Source of the DNA: Phyllobacterium bourgognense
Lineage (GTDB): Bacteria; Pseudomonadota; Alphaproteobacteria; Rhizobiales; Rhizobiaceae
Direction: 5' to 3'
Length of the DNA stretch: 64,000 nucleotides
Assembly: GCF_003337575.1 (NCBI RefSeq)
Contig: NZ_QPJM01000014.1
Coordinates: 62,001-126,000, forward strand
Both the position numbers and the translations under genes were made by a program. The notes beneath the pieces were generated by a model. The model saw only the letters and a program-made list of their open reading frames with translations. It ran no database searches and was not told the origin of the DNA. This document shows positions 30,018 to 39,046 of the stretch, piece by piece. Numbering within the stretch: position 1 is the first letter of the stretch; each line of letters begins with the position of its first letter.

Positions 30018-30899
30018 TCAGGAGAATCGCGCGTTTTCACGGTTCACTATATCGGAAATGAAATTCGAGACCGCTGCGATGCGGCGAAGTGTACGAACGG
30101 ATTCGTGATAGGCCAACCAGTAGGACCGGTGAATGGTGCGTTCGGGCAGAACTGGCACAAGGTCTTCATGCTCGCGCGCAATGAACATGTGGAGTATTCC
30201 GATGCCTGCGCCAGCCCGCACCGCCTCGACCTGTCCAAGTGCACTTGAAATTTCAAAGGCTGCTTTCCAGTCACGAGTGATTTCAGGCGCGTAGTTCAGC
30301 GACGGACTGATGACGAGGTCATCGACGTATCCTACAAGGCGATGCGCCGAGAGTTCATCCACCGTCTGCGGCGCCTTGCGCTCGGCCAGGTAGGAACGGC
30401 TGGCGTAGAGGCCGAGGCGGTAATCGACAAGCTTGCGCGCTACGAGGCGTCCCTGATCGGGGCGATCGACCGTGATTGCGATGTCGGCTTCGCGCCGGGA
30501 AAGCGAGAACGATCGGGGAACCGGCACCAACTGTATTTTCAGGTCTGGATATCGGGCTGTGAGCAACGCCAATCTCGGTGCCAGGAAGGTAACGCCAAAC
30601 CCATCCGGCGCCCCAATCCGAACTGACCCGGAGATGGCGACGTCGGCATCGCCGAGTGAAGAGCGAATGGATAACATTTCCGCTTCCATGCGCTCCGCAG
30701 ACAATAGAAACTCTTCACCTGCGTGCGTGAGTTCACACCCATTGGTCCGCCGGGTGAGAAGCTTTGTATTAAGATCGTTCTCCAGCGCTGTCAGCCGTCG
30801 CGCAACTGTCGCGTGGTTAAGCCCTAGACGTCTTGCCGCCCCGAGAATCTGTCCGGACCGTGCAACAGCCAGGAAAATACGTACATCATCCCAATTCAT
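30018..30899 (-). CDS. LysR-family transcriptional regulator
   Basis: A 293-residue LysR-type regulator. The N-terminal winged helix-turn-helix reads MNWDDVRIFLAVARSGQILG followed by LNHATVARRLTALE, and the rest is the [29 protein letters not shown] effector domain. AACC-type NHATVARRL wording is typical of the MmsR/PtrR-like rhizobial branch. The start at MNWDDV has GGAGG six bases upstream; the frame 13 codons longer is not supported. It is divergent from mmsA, which is its likely target. The effector is unknown, possibly a valine or inositol breakdown intermediate. Confidence 0.9.
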   Translation of the reverse strand: MNWDDVRIFLAVARSGQILGAARRLGLNHATVARRLTALENDLNTKLLTRRTNGCELTHAGEEFLLSAERMEAEMLSIRSSLGDADVAISGSVRIGAPDGFGVTFLAPRLALLTARYPDLKIQLVPVPRSFSLSRREADIAITVDRPDQGRLVARKLVDYRLGLYASRSYLAERKAPQTVDELSAHRLVGYVDDLVISPSLNYAPEITRDWKAAFEISSALGQVEAVRAGAGIGILHMFIAREHEDLVPVLPERTIHRSYWLAYHESVRTLRRIAAVSNFISDIVNRENARFS

Positions 30900-30951
30900 A
30901 AAAGCCTCCAGCTCAAACTGGTACTTCAATTTTTGCACAACGGATACGCTT

Positions 30952-30966
30952 TTGCTTGGCTTGCAA
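30952..30966. promoter_or_regulatory. Candidate LysR box between the LysR gene and mmsA
   Basis: TTGC-TTGGCTT-GCAA is an inverted repeat matching the T-N11-A plan of LysR-type sites. It lies 52 bases from the regulator start and 65 from mmsA. Confidence 0.4.
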
Positions 30967-31031
30967 TAAAGTTTTTGAAGCGCGATGATAGTAACAACAG
31001 AAATCCAACTATTACCGGGAGGTTATTCGCT

Positions 31032-32528
31032 ATGCGTGACGTAGGACATTTTATCGGTGGCAAGCATGTCGCCGGAACCAGCGGTCGTACGACTGAGATT
31101 TTCCAGCCAATGGACGGAACTGTTCAGGGCCGCGTTGCACTTGCGACACCGGCGGAAGTCCGCGCTGCAGTAGAGAATGCAAAAGCTGCGCAGCCCGCCT
31201 GGGCCGCAACCAACCCGCAGCGTCGGGTACGTGTCATGCGCAAGTTCCTCGAGCTGGTCGAAGCCGAATATGACTCGTTGGCCGAACTTCTAGCGCGCGA
31301 GCATGGCAAGACAATCCCCGATGCCAAGGGTGATATCCAACGCGGTCTGGAAGTGGTTGAGGTGTGCCTGGGTGCGGCGCATATGCTGAAGGGCGAGTTT
31401 TCTGACAGCGCCGGAACTGGCATTGATGTCTATTCAATGCGACAGCCTCTCGGGGTAGTTGCCGGCATCACGCCGTTCAATTTCCCTGCAATGATCCCGC
31501 TATGGAAAGCTGGCCCGGCAATCGTGTCTGGTAACGCCTTTATTCTGAAGCCTTCAGAACGCGATCCGGGCGTGCCTATGCGCCTTGCAGAGCTTTTCAT
31601 CGAAGCGGGGCTTCCTGCAGGCATCTTCAACGTCGTCAATGGTGACAAGGAAGCGGTCGATGCGATCCTTGACGACCCGGACATCAAGGCTGTCGGCTTT
31701 GTTGGGTCAACCCCGATTGCTCAGTACATTTACACGCGCGCTACGGCGAACGGCAAGCGTGCCCAGTGCTTTGGCGGCGCCAAGAATCACATGATCATTA
31801 TGCCGGATGCTGATATGGACCAGACCGTCGATGCACTGATTGGTGCGGGATATGGTTCTGCCGGCGAGCGTTGCATGGCCATTTCCGTGGCGGTACCAGT
31901 TGGCAAGGACACGGCTGACCGCCTTGTCGAGCGGCTGATTCCCCGTGTGGAAAGCCTCAAGGTTGGCCCTTCGACCGACATGTCGGCCGATTATGGTCCG
32001 GTTGTCACCAAACAGGCGCTGGAGCGCATCCAGGGTTATGTGAATCTCGGCGTGGAAGAAGGTGCCAAACTCGTGGTCGATGGTCGTGGTTTTACGATGC
32101 AAGGTTATGAGAACGGTTTCTACATGGGCGGTTGCCTGTTCGACCATGTGACGTCAGACATGCGGATATACAAAGAAGAGATCTTCGGACCGGTTTTGGG
32201 TATCGTTCGCGCTGACACTTATGAGGACGCGATCCGTCTGCCAAACGAACATGAATACGGCAATGGCGTTGCAATTTTCACGCGTGATGGCGATGCGGCC
32301 CGCGATTTTGCCTCTCGGGTTCAGGTCGGAATGGTCGGTATCAACGTGCCGATCCCTGTTCCGATTGCCTATTATACCTTCGGCGGCTGGAAGGGCTCTG
32401 GTTTCGGCGATCTCAACCAGCACGGACCGGATGCGTTCCGCTTCTACACCAAAACCAAGACTGTCACGTCCCGCTGGCCTTCCGGCGTCAAGGACGGTGC
32501 CGAGTTCGTTATCCCCACGATGAAATGA
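31032..32528 (+). CDS. mmsA: Methylmalonate-semialdehyde dehydrogenase (CoA-acylating)
   Basis: A 498-residue aldehyde dehydrogenase that converts methylmalonate semialdehyde to propionyl-CoA, or malonate semialdehyde to acetyl-CoA, in valine and inositol breakdown. Diagnostic segments are the opening VGHFIGGKHVAGTSGRTTEI, GVVAGITPFNFPAMIPLWK, the catalytic cysteine in GSAGERCMAISVAV, and FGGWKGSGFGDLNQHG. The start at MRDVGHF has GGGAGG nine bases upstream; a frame 33 codons longer is rejected. It is probably controlled by the divergent LysR gene and ends at a shared hairpin before the convergent GntR gene. Confidence 0.96.
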   Translation: MRDVGHFIGGKHVAGTSGRTTEIFQPMDGTVQGRVALATPAEVRAAVENAKAAQPAWAATNPQRRVRVMRKFLELVEAEYDSLAELLAREHGKTIPDAKGDIQRGLEVVEVCLGAAHMLKGEFSDSAGTGIDVYSMRQPLGVVAGITPFNFPAMIPLWKAGPAIVSGNAFILKPSERDPGVPMRLAELFIEAGLPAGIFNVVNGDKEAVDAILDDPDIKAVGFVGSTPIAQYIYTRATANGKRAQCFGGAKNHMIIMPDADMDQTVDALIGAGYGSAGERCMAISVAVPVGKDTADRLVERLIPRVESLKVGPSTDMSADYGPVVTKQALERIQGYVNLGVEEGAKLVVDGRGFTMQGYENGFYMGGCLFDHVTSDMRIYKEEIFGPVLGIVRADTYEDAIRLPNEHEYGNGVAIFTRDGDAARDFASRVQVGMVGINVPIPVPIAYYTFGGWKGSGFGDLNQHGPDAFRFYTKTKTVTSRWPSGVKDGAEFVIPTMK

Positions 32529-32533
32529 AACAA

Positions 32534-32560
32534 GAATGCCGCCGGCCTCCGGCGGCATTC
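32534..32560. terminator. Bidirectional hairpin terminator between mmsA and the GntR gene
   Basis: GAATGCCGCCGG pairs perfectly with CCGGCGGCATTC around a 3-base loop, with T-rich sequence on the mmsA side. It lies in the 37-base gap between two convergent stops. Confidence 0.8.
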
Positions 32561-32565
32561 TTTGT

Positions 32566-33219
32566 CTAAGGTGCCAGGGTACGCAAATGATCGATAAGTT
32601 TGGTGGCCTCTTCAGAAGCTCGATCCGGTGCCCCGGCAATGATAGCATCGATTAATGCCTTGTGAGCGCCTCCGGATTGCTGAAGGCTTCCGGGTCTCTG
32701 CAAACGGAACCAAAAACGCCGGCTATGGGTTTGAAGCGGTGATGCAAGCCGGGCAGCAAACGGGTTTTCCGCCGCTTGGCCAAGCACAGTATCGAAGATT
32801 TTGTCCGCCATAAGGAAGCGACCGACATCATCGGATGCAAGAGCGGTGCTCATGGCGTCAGAGGCTTCCCTCAATCGCTTGTGGTGGAGAGCTGCACCAT
32901 AGCGGGCGGCATCACGGGCGAGGACGCGTTCAACCCCCTCGCGGGTGTCCAGTATTTTACCGAAATCCTGCAAATTCAGCGGGGCGATGGCGATGCCGGA
33001 ACGGGGCCGGATTTCCATGAGGCCTTCCCAAGCAAGCTTTTGTACTGCCTCGCGCACCGGAGTGCGGCCCATCCCTGTGATATCCGTCAGTGCCCTTTCG
33101 TTGACGATCGAGCCGGGCTCCAGTTTCAGTGTTACGATCATCTCCTCCAACTGGCGATAGGCGAGCTCTGCCAGGCTCTCGCCCGTCTGTGCAACCGTGT
33201 GGATGGTCGTTTGATACAT
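32566..33219 (-). CDS. GntR-family regulator (FadR subgroup, FCD domain)
   Basis: A 217-residue repressor-type regulator. The winged helix-turn-helix is ELAYRQLEEMIVTLKLEPGS and then ERALTDITGMGRTPVREAVQ. The all-helical FCD effector domain follows, with metal-ligand-type residues around DTREGVERVLARDAARYG. It is divergent from the hydroxyproline-type genes, with a 73-base spacer that holds a clean palindrome. It therefore probably represses that operon until the substrate or a derived intermediate binds. Confidence 0.92.
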   Translation of the reverse strand: MYQTTIHTVAQTGESLAELAYRQLEEMIVTLKLEPGSIVNERALTDITGMGRTPVREAVQKLAWEGLMEIRPRSGIAIAPLNLQDFGKILDTREGVERVLARDAARYGAALHHKRLREASDAMSTALASDDVGRFLMADKIFDTVLGQAAENPFAARLASPLQTHSRRFWFRLQRPGSLQQSGGAHKALIDAIIAGAPDRASEEATKLIDHLRTLAP

Positions 33220-33256
33220 AAGTCGTTCTCTCGGATTGACAGCTATAAACGTTACA

Positions 33257-33275
33257 GATATATTTGTGATATATC
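33257..33275. promoter_or_regulatory. GntR-type operator palindrome
   Basis: GATATAT-N5-ATATATC is a perfect 7-base-arm inverted repeat in the middle of the 73-base divergent spacer, 17 bases upstream of the DapA-family start. Size and position fit the operator of a FadR-type GntR repressor controlling both directions. Confidence 0.6.
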
Positions 33276-33292
33276 AAGAAGGAGCAAGTGTC

Positions 33293-34186
33293 ATGTGGTC
33301 AGGTGTATTTCCAGCAGTTACCAGCAAATTCACTGAGAATGATAGTCTCGATCATGGTGAAATGGAACGCTGCTTTGCACTGCTGATGGATGCAGGCTGC
33401 GACGGATTGATCGTGGCAGGGTCTCTCGGCGAAGGGCCGATGCTCAGCCATGACGAGAAACTTGAGGTCTTGAAGACTGCGCAGAGCGTTGCCAAGGGAC
33501 AGCCCGTGCTCCTGACCATCAATGAAGCAGCAACGCGTGATGGTGCCGCGCTGGCAAAACGTGCTGCCAAAGCTGGTGCGGATGGCCTGATGCTCGTTCC
33601 AAGCCCGATCTACCACACAGACCCCGACGAAACAGTGACGACGCTGAAAGCTGTGGCGGCGGCAGGCGACTTGCCGGTAATGATCTATTCCAATCGCATC
33701 GCTTACCGCGTCGACGTAACGAGTGAAATTCTGACGGAACTTGCGTCGGATCAGCATTTCGTCGCGATCAAGGAATCTTCCGATGACATTCGCCGCACGA
33801 CAGATATCATCAACATGTTCGGTACCCGGTATGACCTCTTTACCGGTGTAGACAATCTCGCGTTTGAAGCGTTGACCGCAGGCGCGATCGGTTGGGTTGC
33901 TGGCCTCGTCACAGCTTTTCCGAAGGAAACTGTTGCTATCTACAAACTGGTCATGGCCGAACGCTATGCCGAGGCGCTGGAAATTTATCGCTGGTTCCGC
34001 CCGCTTCTCGACCTCGATGTTTCCACCTACCTCGTACAGAACATCAAATTGGCGGAAGTGCACGAAATCGGCACCAATGATCGAGTCCGCCTGCCGCGTC
34101 AGCCGCTGCGTGGCGAACGACGTGCTGCTGTCGAGAAGACCGTCATGGACGCGATCGCATCCCGTCCGAAACTCCCTGCGCTCTGA
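33293..34186 (+). CDS. DapA-family aldolase/deaminase, probable pyrroline-hydroxycarboxylate deaminase
   Basis: A 297-residue class I aldolase-fold enzyme of the DapA/NAL family. The Schiff-base lysine is Lys160 (FVAIKESSDD) and the assisting tyrosine is Tyr132 (VMIYSNRIAYR). The substrate loop reads GSLGEGPML instead of the GTTGE of true dihydrodipicolinate synthase, so a catabolic role is likelier. Grouped with the epimerase and D-amino-acid dehydrogenase, it best fits 1-pyrroline-4-hydroxy-2-carboxylate deaminase of 4-hydroxyproline breakdown. The start at MWSGVFPAV follows AAGGAG; the frame starting 19 codons earlier lies across the operator and is rejected. Confidence 0.82.
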   Translation: MWSGVFPAVTSKFTENDSLDHGEMERCFALLMDAGCDGLIVAGSLGEGPMLSHDEKLEVLKTAQSVAKGQPVLLTINEAATRDGAALAKRAAKAGADGLMLVPSPIYHTDPDETVTTLKAVAAAGDLPVMIYSNRIAYRVDVTSEILTELASDQHFVAIKESSDDIRRTTDIINMFGTRYDLFTGVDNLAFEALTAGAIGWVAGLVTAFPKETVAIYKLVMAERYAEALEIYRWFRPLLDLDVSTYLVQNIKLAEVHEIGTNDRVRLPRQPLRGERRAAVEKTVMDAIASRPKLPAL

Positions 34187-34202
34187 GCCAGTCGGCTGAT
34201 TG

Positions 34203-35459
34203 ATGGGCGGCCAACGTTCGGACACAAAGGAAATTGTTATCATAGGTGCCGGCATTGTCGGCATCGCCATTGCTTCCTATTTGTCGGAAGCTGGTCGTAA
34301 AGTTCTTGTCATCGACAGGCAGGGTATCTGTGAAGGGACAAGCGCCGGCAACGCCGGGGCATTGGCATTTTCCGATATTCTTCCCATGGCTTCGAAGGGC
34401 ATTCTTGCCAAGGTACCGGGTTGGCTTGTCGACCCCCTCGGGCCATTTTCAATTCGTCCATCATATCTGCCGAAGCTGGCACCGTGGCTCTACCGCTTCT
34501 GGCGCGCCAGCCGTGCTGACGCGCTGGAGCGGACCGTACAGGCGCAGGGCGCTCTAATGCGGTTTGCCGAGCCGGAAATGCTCGGTTTAATGGAGCGGGC
34601 AAGTATTCGCCATATGGTGCGCGAGGATGGTTCACTTGAACTCTATGAAAGCGAAGAGGAACTGAATGCTGCCCTGCCGGGCTGGAACGCTCGTAAGCGA
34701 GCGGGCATTCCCTTTGAGCATCTGCACGGCGAGGAGCTTGCCACAAGCCAACCCGGTCTCGCATCGCGCTTTGTTGCTGGCACCTTTGTGCCTGGCTGGA
34801 AGACGGTCAGTGATCCCCAACATGTGGGTAAGGGCCTGTGGCTTTACGCGGCACGTCTTGGTGCTGAATTTCTGCACGCTGAAGCCACTGCTGTTGCAGC
34901 AAGCGAAAGAGGCGCGACGATTCAGCTGACAGACGGCACACGTATTAAAGCTGCAAAACTGATTATTGCCGCTGGTGCGTGGTCGCATCGGCTGGCAAAG
35001 AGTTTGGGGGATGCAATTCCTCTGGAGACCGAGCGAGGTTATAACACAAGTTTGCCGGTGGGGGCGTTCGATCTCAAGCGCCAGCTCATTTTCTCGGGCC
35101 ACGGCTTTGTGGTAACGCCACTCGAAACTGGTATCCGTATCGGCGGCGCAGTCGAATTTGGTGGACTGGATCTGCCACCTAATTATAAACGATCCGACGC
35201 GATGTTGACGAAGGCGAAAATGTTTATGCCTGACCTTGATACTTCGGGCGGCAGGCAGTGGATGGGATATCGACCGTCCTCGCCAGATTCATTACCGGTT
35301 ATCGGCTATGCAAGAACCAGCAAAAATGTTCTCTATGCTTTTGGTCACGGCCATCTTGGACTGACACAATCGGCGGCGACAGGACGCTTGATCACGGATT
35401 TGATTGTTGGAACAAAGCCTGCAATTCCGATCGGACCATTCAGCCCGCAACGTTTCTAA
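34203..35459 (+). CDS. FAD-dependent D-amino-acid dehydrogenase (probable D-hydroxyproline dehydrogenase)
   Basis: A 418-residue DAO/DadA-type flavoprotein. The N-terminal dinucleotide motif is IVIIGAGIVGIAIASYLSEAG, followed by the DadA-like SAGNAGALA turn. The C-terminal FAD segment reads GYRPSSPDSLPVIG and GHGHLGLTQSAATGRL. In this operon it would oxidise cis-4-hydroxy-D-proline formed by the epimerase to the pyrroline that the DapA-type enzyme consumes. The substrate is inferred from context. An adjacent TTG three bases upstream is an alternative start. There are 16 bases between the preceding stop and this ATG, so transcription is shared. Confidence 0.85.
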   Translation: MGGQRSDTKEIVIIGAGIVGIAIASYLSEAGRKVLVIDRQGICEGTSAGNAGALAFSDILPMASKGILAKVPGWLVDPLGPFSIRPSYLPKLAPWLYRFWRASRADALERTVQAQGALMRFAEPEMLGLMERASIRHMVREDGSLELYESEEELNAALPGWNARKRAGIPFEHLHGEELATSQPGLASRFVAGTFVPGWKTVSDPQHVGKGLWLYAARLGAEFLHAEATAVAASERGATIQLTDGTRIKAAKLIIAAGAWSHRLAKSLGDAIPLETERGYNTSLPVGAFDLKRQLIFSGHGFVVTPLETGIRIGGAVEFGGLDLPPNYKRSDAMLTKAKMFMPDLDTSGGRQWMGYRPSSPDSLPVIGYARTSKNVLYAFGHGHLGLTQSAATGRLITDLIVGTKPAIPIGPFSPQRF

Positions 35460-35467
35460 GGAGTATC

Positions 35468-36469
35468 ATGGCGCGCCATTCCTTTTTCTGTGTCGATGGT
35501 CATACTTGTGGCAATCCAGTACGTCTGGTAGCGGGTGGCGGCCCCAATCTTTCCGGTTCGACGATGATGGAAAAGCGGGCGCATTTTCTCGCAGAATTCG
35601 ACTGGATCCGTACAGGACTGATGTTCGAGCCGCGGGGGCACGACATGATGTCAGGATCGATTCTCTATCCTCCTACCCGTGACGATTGCGATGTGGCGGT
35701 ACTGTTCATCGAAACGTCGGGCTGCCTTCCCATGTGCGGACATGGAACGATCGGTACGGTGACGATGGCGATCGAACACGGCCTAATAACACCGAAGACA
35801 CCAGGTATCCTCAAGCTCGATACACCCGCCGGCCTTGTGGTCGCCGAGTACGAACTAGACGGCCAGTACGTCTCCAGTGTGAGAATCACCAATGTTCCTG
35901 CATTTCTCTATGCCGAGAAGCTGGAAGTCGAATGTCCGGATTTGGGAACGTTATTCGTCGATGTTGCCTATGGTGGGAATTTCTATGCGATCGTCGATCC
36001 CCAGGAGAATTTCACTGATATTGCCGACTATCGAGCGCTCGATCTTATCGGCTGGAGTCCGATACTCCGAGAGCGCCTCAATGAGCGCTATTCGTTTCAG
36101 CATCCGGAAAAGCACGATATCAATACCCTCAGCCATATTCTTTGGACCGGCGCACCGACCCAACCAGACGCCCATGCACGCAACGCAGTTTTCTATGGGG
36201 ATAAGGCGATCGATCGTTCGCCCTGTGGAACCGGAACATCCGCCCGTATGGCGCAGTTAGCGGCGAAGGGGAAGCTGAAACCAGGCGATGATTTCGTGCA
36301 CGAATCTATAATCGGCTCGCTGTTTCATGGCAGGGTCGAAAAGGCCATCAGCGTGGCCGGAAAGCCCGCAATCATTCCGTCGATCGCAGGGTGGGCGCGC
36401 ATGACCGGATATAACACCATCTTCATAGACGACCGCGACCCCTTTGCTCACGGCTTTGTGGTCAAATAG
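35468..36469 (+). CDS. 4-hydroxyproline 2-epimerase (proline racemase family)
   Basis: A 333-residue proline-racemase-fold enzyme that interconverts trans-4-hydroxy-L-proline and cis-4-hydroxy-D-proline. Both catalytic cysteines are present: Cys90 in MCGHGTIG and Cys253 in DRSPCGTGTSA. That points to an epimerase and excludes the dehydratase subgroup, which has Thr at the second site. The start at MARHSFFCVDGHTCGN has AAGGAG upstream; a frame beginning 70 codons earlier overlaps the dehydrogenase and is rejected. It is the last gene of the GntR-linked set. Separation from true proline racemase rests on context and length, so it is probable rather than certain. Confidence 0.9.
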   Translation: MARHSFFCVDGHTCGNPVRLVAGGGPNLSGSTMMEKRAHFLAEFDWIRTGLMFEPRGHDMMSGSILYPPTRDDCDVAVLFIETSGCLPMCGHGTIGTVTMAIEHGLITPKTPGILKLDTPAGLVVAEYELDGQYVSSVRITNVPAFLYAEKLEVECPDLGTLFVDVAYGGNFYAIVDPQENFTDIADYRALDLIGWSPILRERLNERYSFQHPEKHDINTLSHILWTGAPTQPDAHARNAVFYGDKAIDRSPCGTGTSARMAQLAAKGKLKPGDDFVHESIIGSLFHGRVEKAISVAGKPAIIPSIAGWARMTGYNTIFIDDRDPFAHGFVVK

Positions 36470-36679
36470 TTCCTTTTGGATCACCGGGCAATTAAGGCAC
36501 GACTAGTCAATTCGTCTAACACAAGCGGAAATGCCGGAATTTCTATTGCATTGCACATCAAATTTGGTGAAAATTTCCAGAGAATATATGCCAGCAAATG
36601 TAACGTTGTTGTGTCAGCCAAAAAAGCAGTTGCTTTCTATAACGCAGACGCTAGGTGTAGAGGCATTGGGGTAATGGGA

Positions 36680-36705
36680 ACCGGATAAAAAAACCGGATA
36701 AAAAA
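36680..36705 (+). repeat. 13-base tandem duplication in the liv leader
   Basis: ACCGGATAAAAAA occurs twice in direct succession, about 30 bases before livH. It is flanked by GGGAA and TTCCC. The rest of the 266-base spacer after the epimerase gene (36470-36735) is AT-richer than the genes and probably holds the liv promoter, but I cannot name a convincing -35/-10 pair. Confidence 0.6.
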
Positions 36706-36735
36706 CTTCCCAATAAAATGAGGGGTATCGTTGCG

Positions 36736-37644
36736 ATGGAGTACTTCATCCAGCAATCGATCAATGGATTGACGCTTGGTTCAATCTACGGACTGATCGC
36801 CATCGGTTATACGATGGTTTACGGAATCATCGGCATGATCAACTTCGCTCATGGTGATGTTTTTATGCTCGGCGCCTTTATGGCGATGATTGTTTTCCTT
36901 GCCTTGACTACTTTTATTGGCGGTGTGCCGGTCGTTCTGGCGCTGCTGCTGATGATGATCGTGGCCATGCTGCTGACAGGGTTGTGGAGCTGGACAATCG
37001 AGCGCCTGGCCTACCGGCCCTTGCGCGGTTCATTCCGTCTCGCACCATTGATTACAGCGATCGGCATGTCCATCGCCTTGTCTAATTTCGTGCAGGTCAC
37101 ACAGGGTCCCCGCAACAAGCCGATCCCGCCGCTCGTCAATGGTGGCATCACGATTTACGGCACGAACATCACTGTCGCCTACAAACAGATGGTCATTATG
37201 TTCGTAACAGTGATCCTGCTTGCCGCGTTCTGGTATCTTGTCAACAAGACGACGCTCGGAAGAGCGCAGCGCTCCTGTGAACAAGACCGCAAGATGGCGG
37301 CTCTGCTTGGAATCGACGTAGACAAGACCATTTCCATGACCTTCGTTATGGGCGCCATGCTCGCGGCAGTCGCCGGCACGCTTTATCTCATGTTCTACGG
37401 CGTCATCTCCTTCACCGACGGTTTCACCCCTGGCGTCAAAGCTTTCACTGCCGCGGTGCTGGGCGGTATTGGCTCACTCCCTGGTGCTGTGGTTGGTGGT
37501 CTGCTGATCGGCCTGATCGAGGCTCTTTGGTCGGCCTATTTCTCCATCGACTACAAGGACGTTGCCGCATTCTCGATTTTGGCAATTGTTCTGATCTTCC
37601 TGCCTTCCGGCATTCTCGGTCGGCCCGAAGTCGAAAAGGTTTAA
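36736..37644 (+). CDS. livH: Branched-chain amino-acid ABC transporter permease LivH
   Basis: A 302-residue inner-membrane permease with about eight hydrophobic segments. It opens [20 protein letters not shown] and carries the conserved [15 protein letters not shown]. The family coupling-loop region is [20 protein letters not shown], followed by [19 protein letters not shown]. The start follows AGGGG by ten bases; an ATG six codons upstream is less well placed. First gene of a livHMGF operon with binding proteins downstream. The substrate class is branched-chain or related hydrophobic amino acids by family; the exact substrate is not visible. Confidence 0.95.
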   Translation: MEYFIQQSINGLTLGSIYGLIAIGYTMVYGIIGMINFAHGDVFMLGAFMAMIVFLALTTFIGGVPVVLALLLMMIVAMLLTGLWSWTIERLAYRPLRGSFRLAPLITAIGMSIALSNFVQVTQGPRNKPIPPLVNGGITIYGTNITVAYKQMVIMFVTVILLAAFWYLVNKTTLGRAQRSCEQDRKMAALLGIDVDKTISMTFVMGAMLAAVAGTLYLMFYGVISFTDGFTPGVKAFTAAVLGGIGSLPGAVVGGLLIGLIEALWSAYFSIDYKDVAAFSILAIVLIFLPSGILGRPEVEKV

Positions 37645-37648
37645 GCGT

Positions 37649-39046
37649 ATGGCCGACGTCCAAAAAATAGAACCGGATTCCGTCTTCGCAAAAGCTGTGA
37701 AGGAAGGGCTCCTCGCCGGTGCTCTCGCCTTCGGATTATTCTTTCTGATCGTCGGTTTCCGCACCGATCAGAATATCCGGAATGAGCTTGTTCTCAACCA
37801 GCGTTGGGGGCTGCTGGCGATCTTCGTGCTTGTCGCTGCCATAGGGCGGTTCTTGCTGACCGCTTACATTACACCCTGGAGCGAAGCGCGCAGCAAGAAC
37901 AAGCGTGCTGCCGTCGAGAAAGAACAATCCGCATTCCGCAAGAGCTTCCCCAAGATTGGACTCGGACTGCTGCTCATCTATCCGTTCCTCGTGATTCTGA
38001 TCCTCTGGGCCTATAACGGCTCTATCATGGGTGGCCTGCAAGGCTCACTGAAGTATGTCGATAATTTCGGCATTCAGATTCTGATCTATGTGATGCTCGC
38101 CTGGGGTCTAAATATTGTGGTCGGTCTCGCCGGATTGCTCGATCTCGGTTACGTCGCCTTCTACGCTGTGGGTGCCTATTCCTACGCCCTGCTCTCAACC
38201 CATTTCGGCTTATCGTTCTGGCTGTTGCTGCCCATGGCGGGCATTTTCGCCGCCCTCTGGGGCATCATGCTAGGTTTCCCGGTTTTGCGCCTACGCGGCG
38301 ACTATCTGGCGATTGTAACCCTCGCTTTCGGTGAAATCATTCGTTTGGTGTTGATCAACTGGACCGTCGTTACCAAGGGCACGTTCGGTATTTCGGGTAT
38401 CGCCAAAGCAACCTTGTTTGGCATTCCTTTCACCCCTGGACCAACCGGTTTCGCAGCGCTGCTTGGTCTTCCGAACTCCGGCGTCTACTACAAGATTTTT
38501 CTCTACTATCTTATTCTGCTCCTTGCGCTCCTGACTGCATGGGTCACCATTCGCCTGCGCCGTATGCCTATCGGTCGTGCGTGGGAGGCTTTGCGTGAGG
38601 ATGAGATCGCCTGCCGTTCGCTCGGCATCAATACGACGACGACGAAACTGACAGCGTTCGCCACTGGCGCAATGTTCGGCGGATTTGCTGGTTCCTTCTT
38701 CGCGGCACGGCAGGGATTTGTCAGCCCTGAATCCTTTGTGTTCCTCGAGTCCGCTATCATTCTTGCAATCGTGGTTCTAGGGGGCATGGGATCACTGGTC
38801 GGCATCGCTATCGCTGCGGCAGTGATGATCGGCGGCACCGAACTCTTGCGCGAGTTGGAATTTCTAAAGCGCATCTTTGGACCGGATTTCACTCCCGAAC
38901 TCTATCGTATGCTCCTGTTCGGTCTCGCGATGATCGTGGTCATGGTGTGGAAGCCGCGTGGTTTTGTTGGCAATCGAGAACCGAGTGCCTTCCTGCATAA
39001 ACGCAAGATGGTGTCCAGCGAGTTTACCAAAGAAGGCCACGGCTGA
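37649..39046 (+). CDS. livM: Branched-chain amino-acid ABC transporter permease LivM
   Basis: A 465-residue permease. An N-terminal extension with two or three membrane segments (about 1-130) precedes the conserved core: [40 protein letters not shown], and the coupling loop [40 protein letters not shown] near the end is also typical. It starts four bases after livH. Its stop overlaps the livG start (TGATG), so translation is coupled. Confidence 0.95.
   Translation: MADVQKIEPDSVFAKAVKEGLLAGALAFGLFFLIVGFRTDQNIRNELVLNQRWGLLAIFVLVAAIGRFLLTAYITPWSEARSKNKRAAVEKEQSAFRKSFPKIGLGLLLIYPFLVILILWAYNGSIMGGLQGSLKYVDNFGIQILIYVMLAWGLNIVVGLAGLLDLGYVAFYAVGAYSYALLSTHFGLSFWLLLPMAGIFAALWGIMLGFPVLRLRGDYLAIVTLAFGEIIRLVLINWTVVTKGTFGISGIAKATLFGIPFTPGPTGFAALLGLPNSGVYYKIFLYYLILLLALLTAWVTIRLRRMPIGRAWEALREDEIACRSLGINTTTTKLTAFATGAMFGGFAGSFFAARQGFVSPESFVFLESAIILAIVVLGGMGSLVGIAIAAAVMIGGTELLRELEFLKRIFGPDFTPELYRMLLFGLAMIVVMVWKPRGFVGNREPSAFLHKRKMVSSEFTKEGHG

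Noticed and set aside
33293-34186. Annotation of the DapA-family gene as dihydrodipicolinate synthase
   Set aside because: The GTTGE loop is replaced by GSLGE and the gene sits in a GntR-controlled catabolic operon with an epimerase, so a biosynthetic lysine role is unlikely.
30018-36469. Genomic island or prophage in the catabolic region
   Set aside because: I found no integrase, transposase or flanking direct repeats, and base composition looks like the neighbouring core genes; the adjacent tRNA-Ser is far away and intact.
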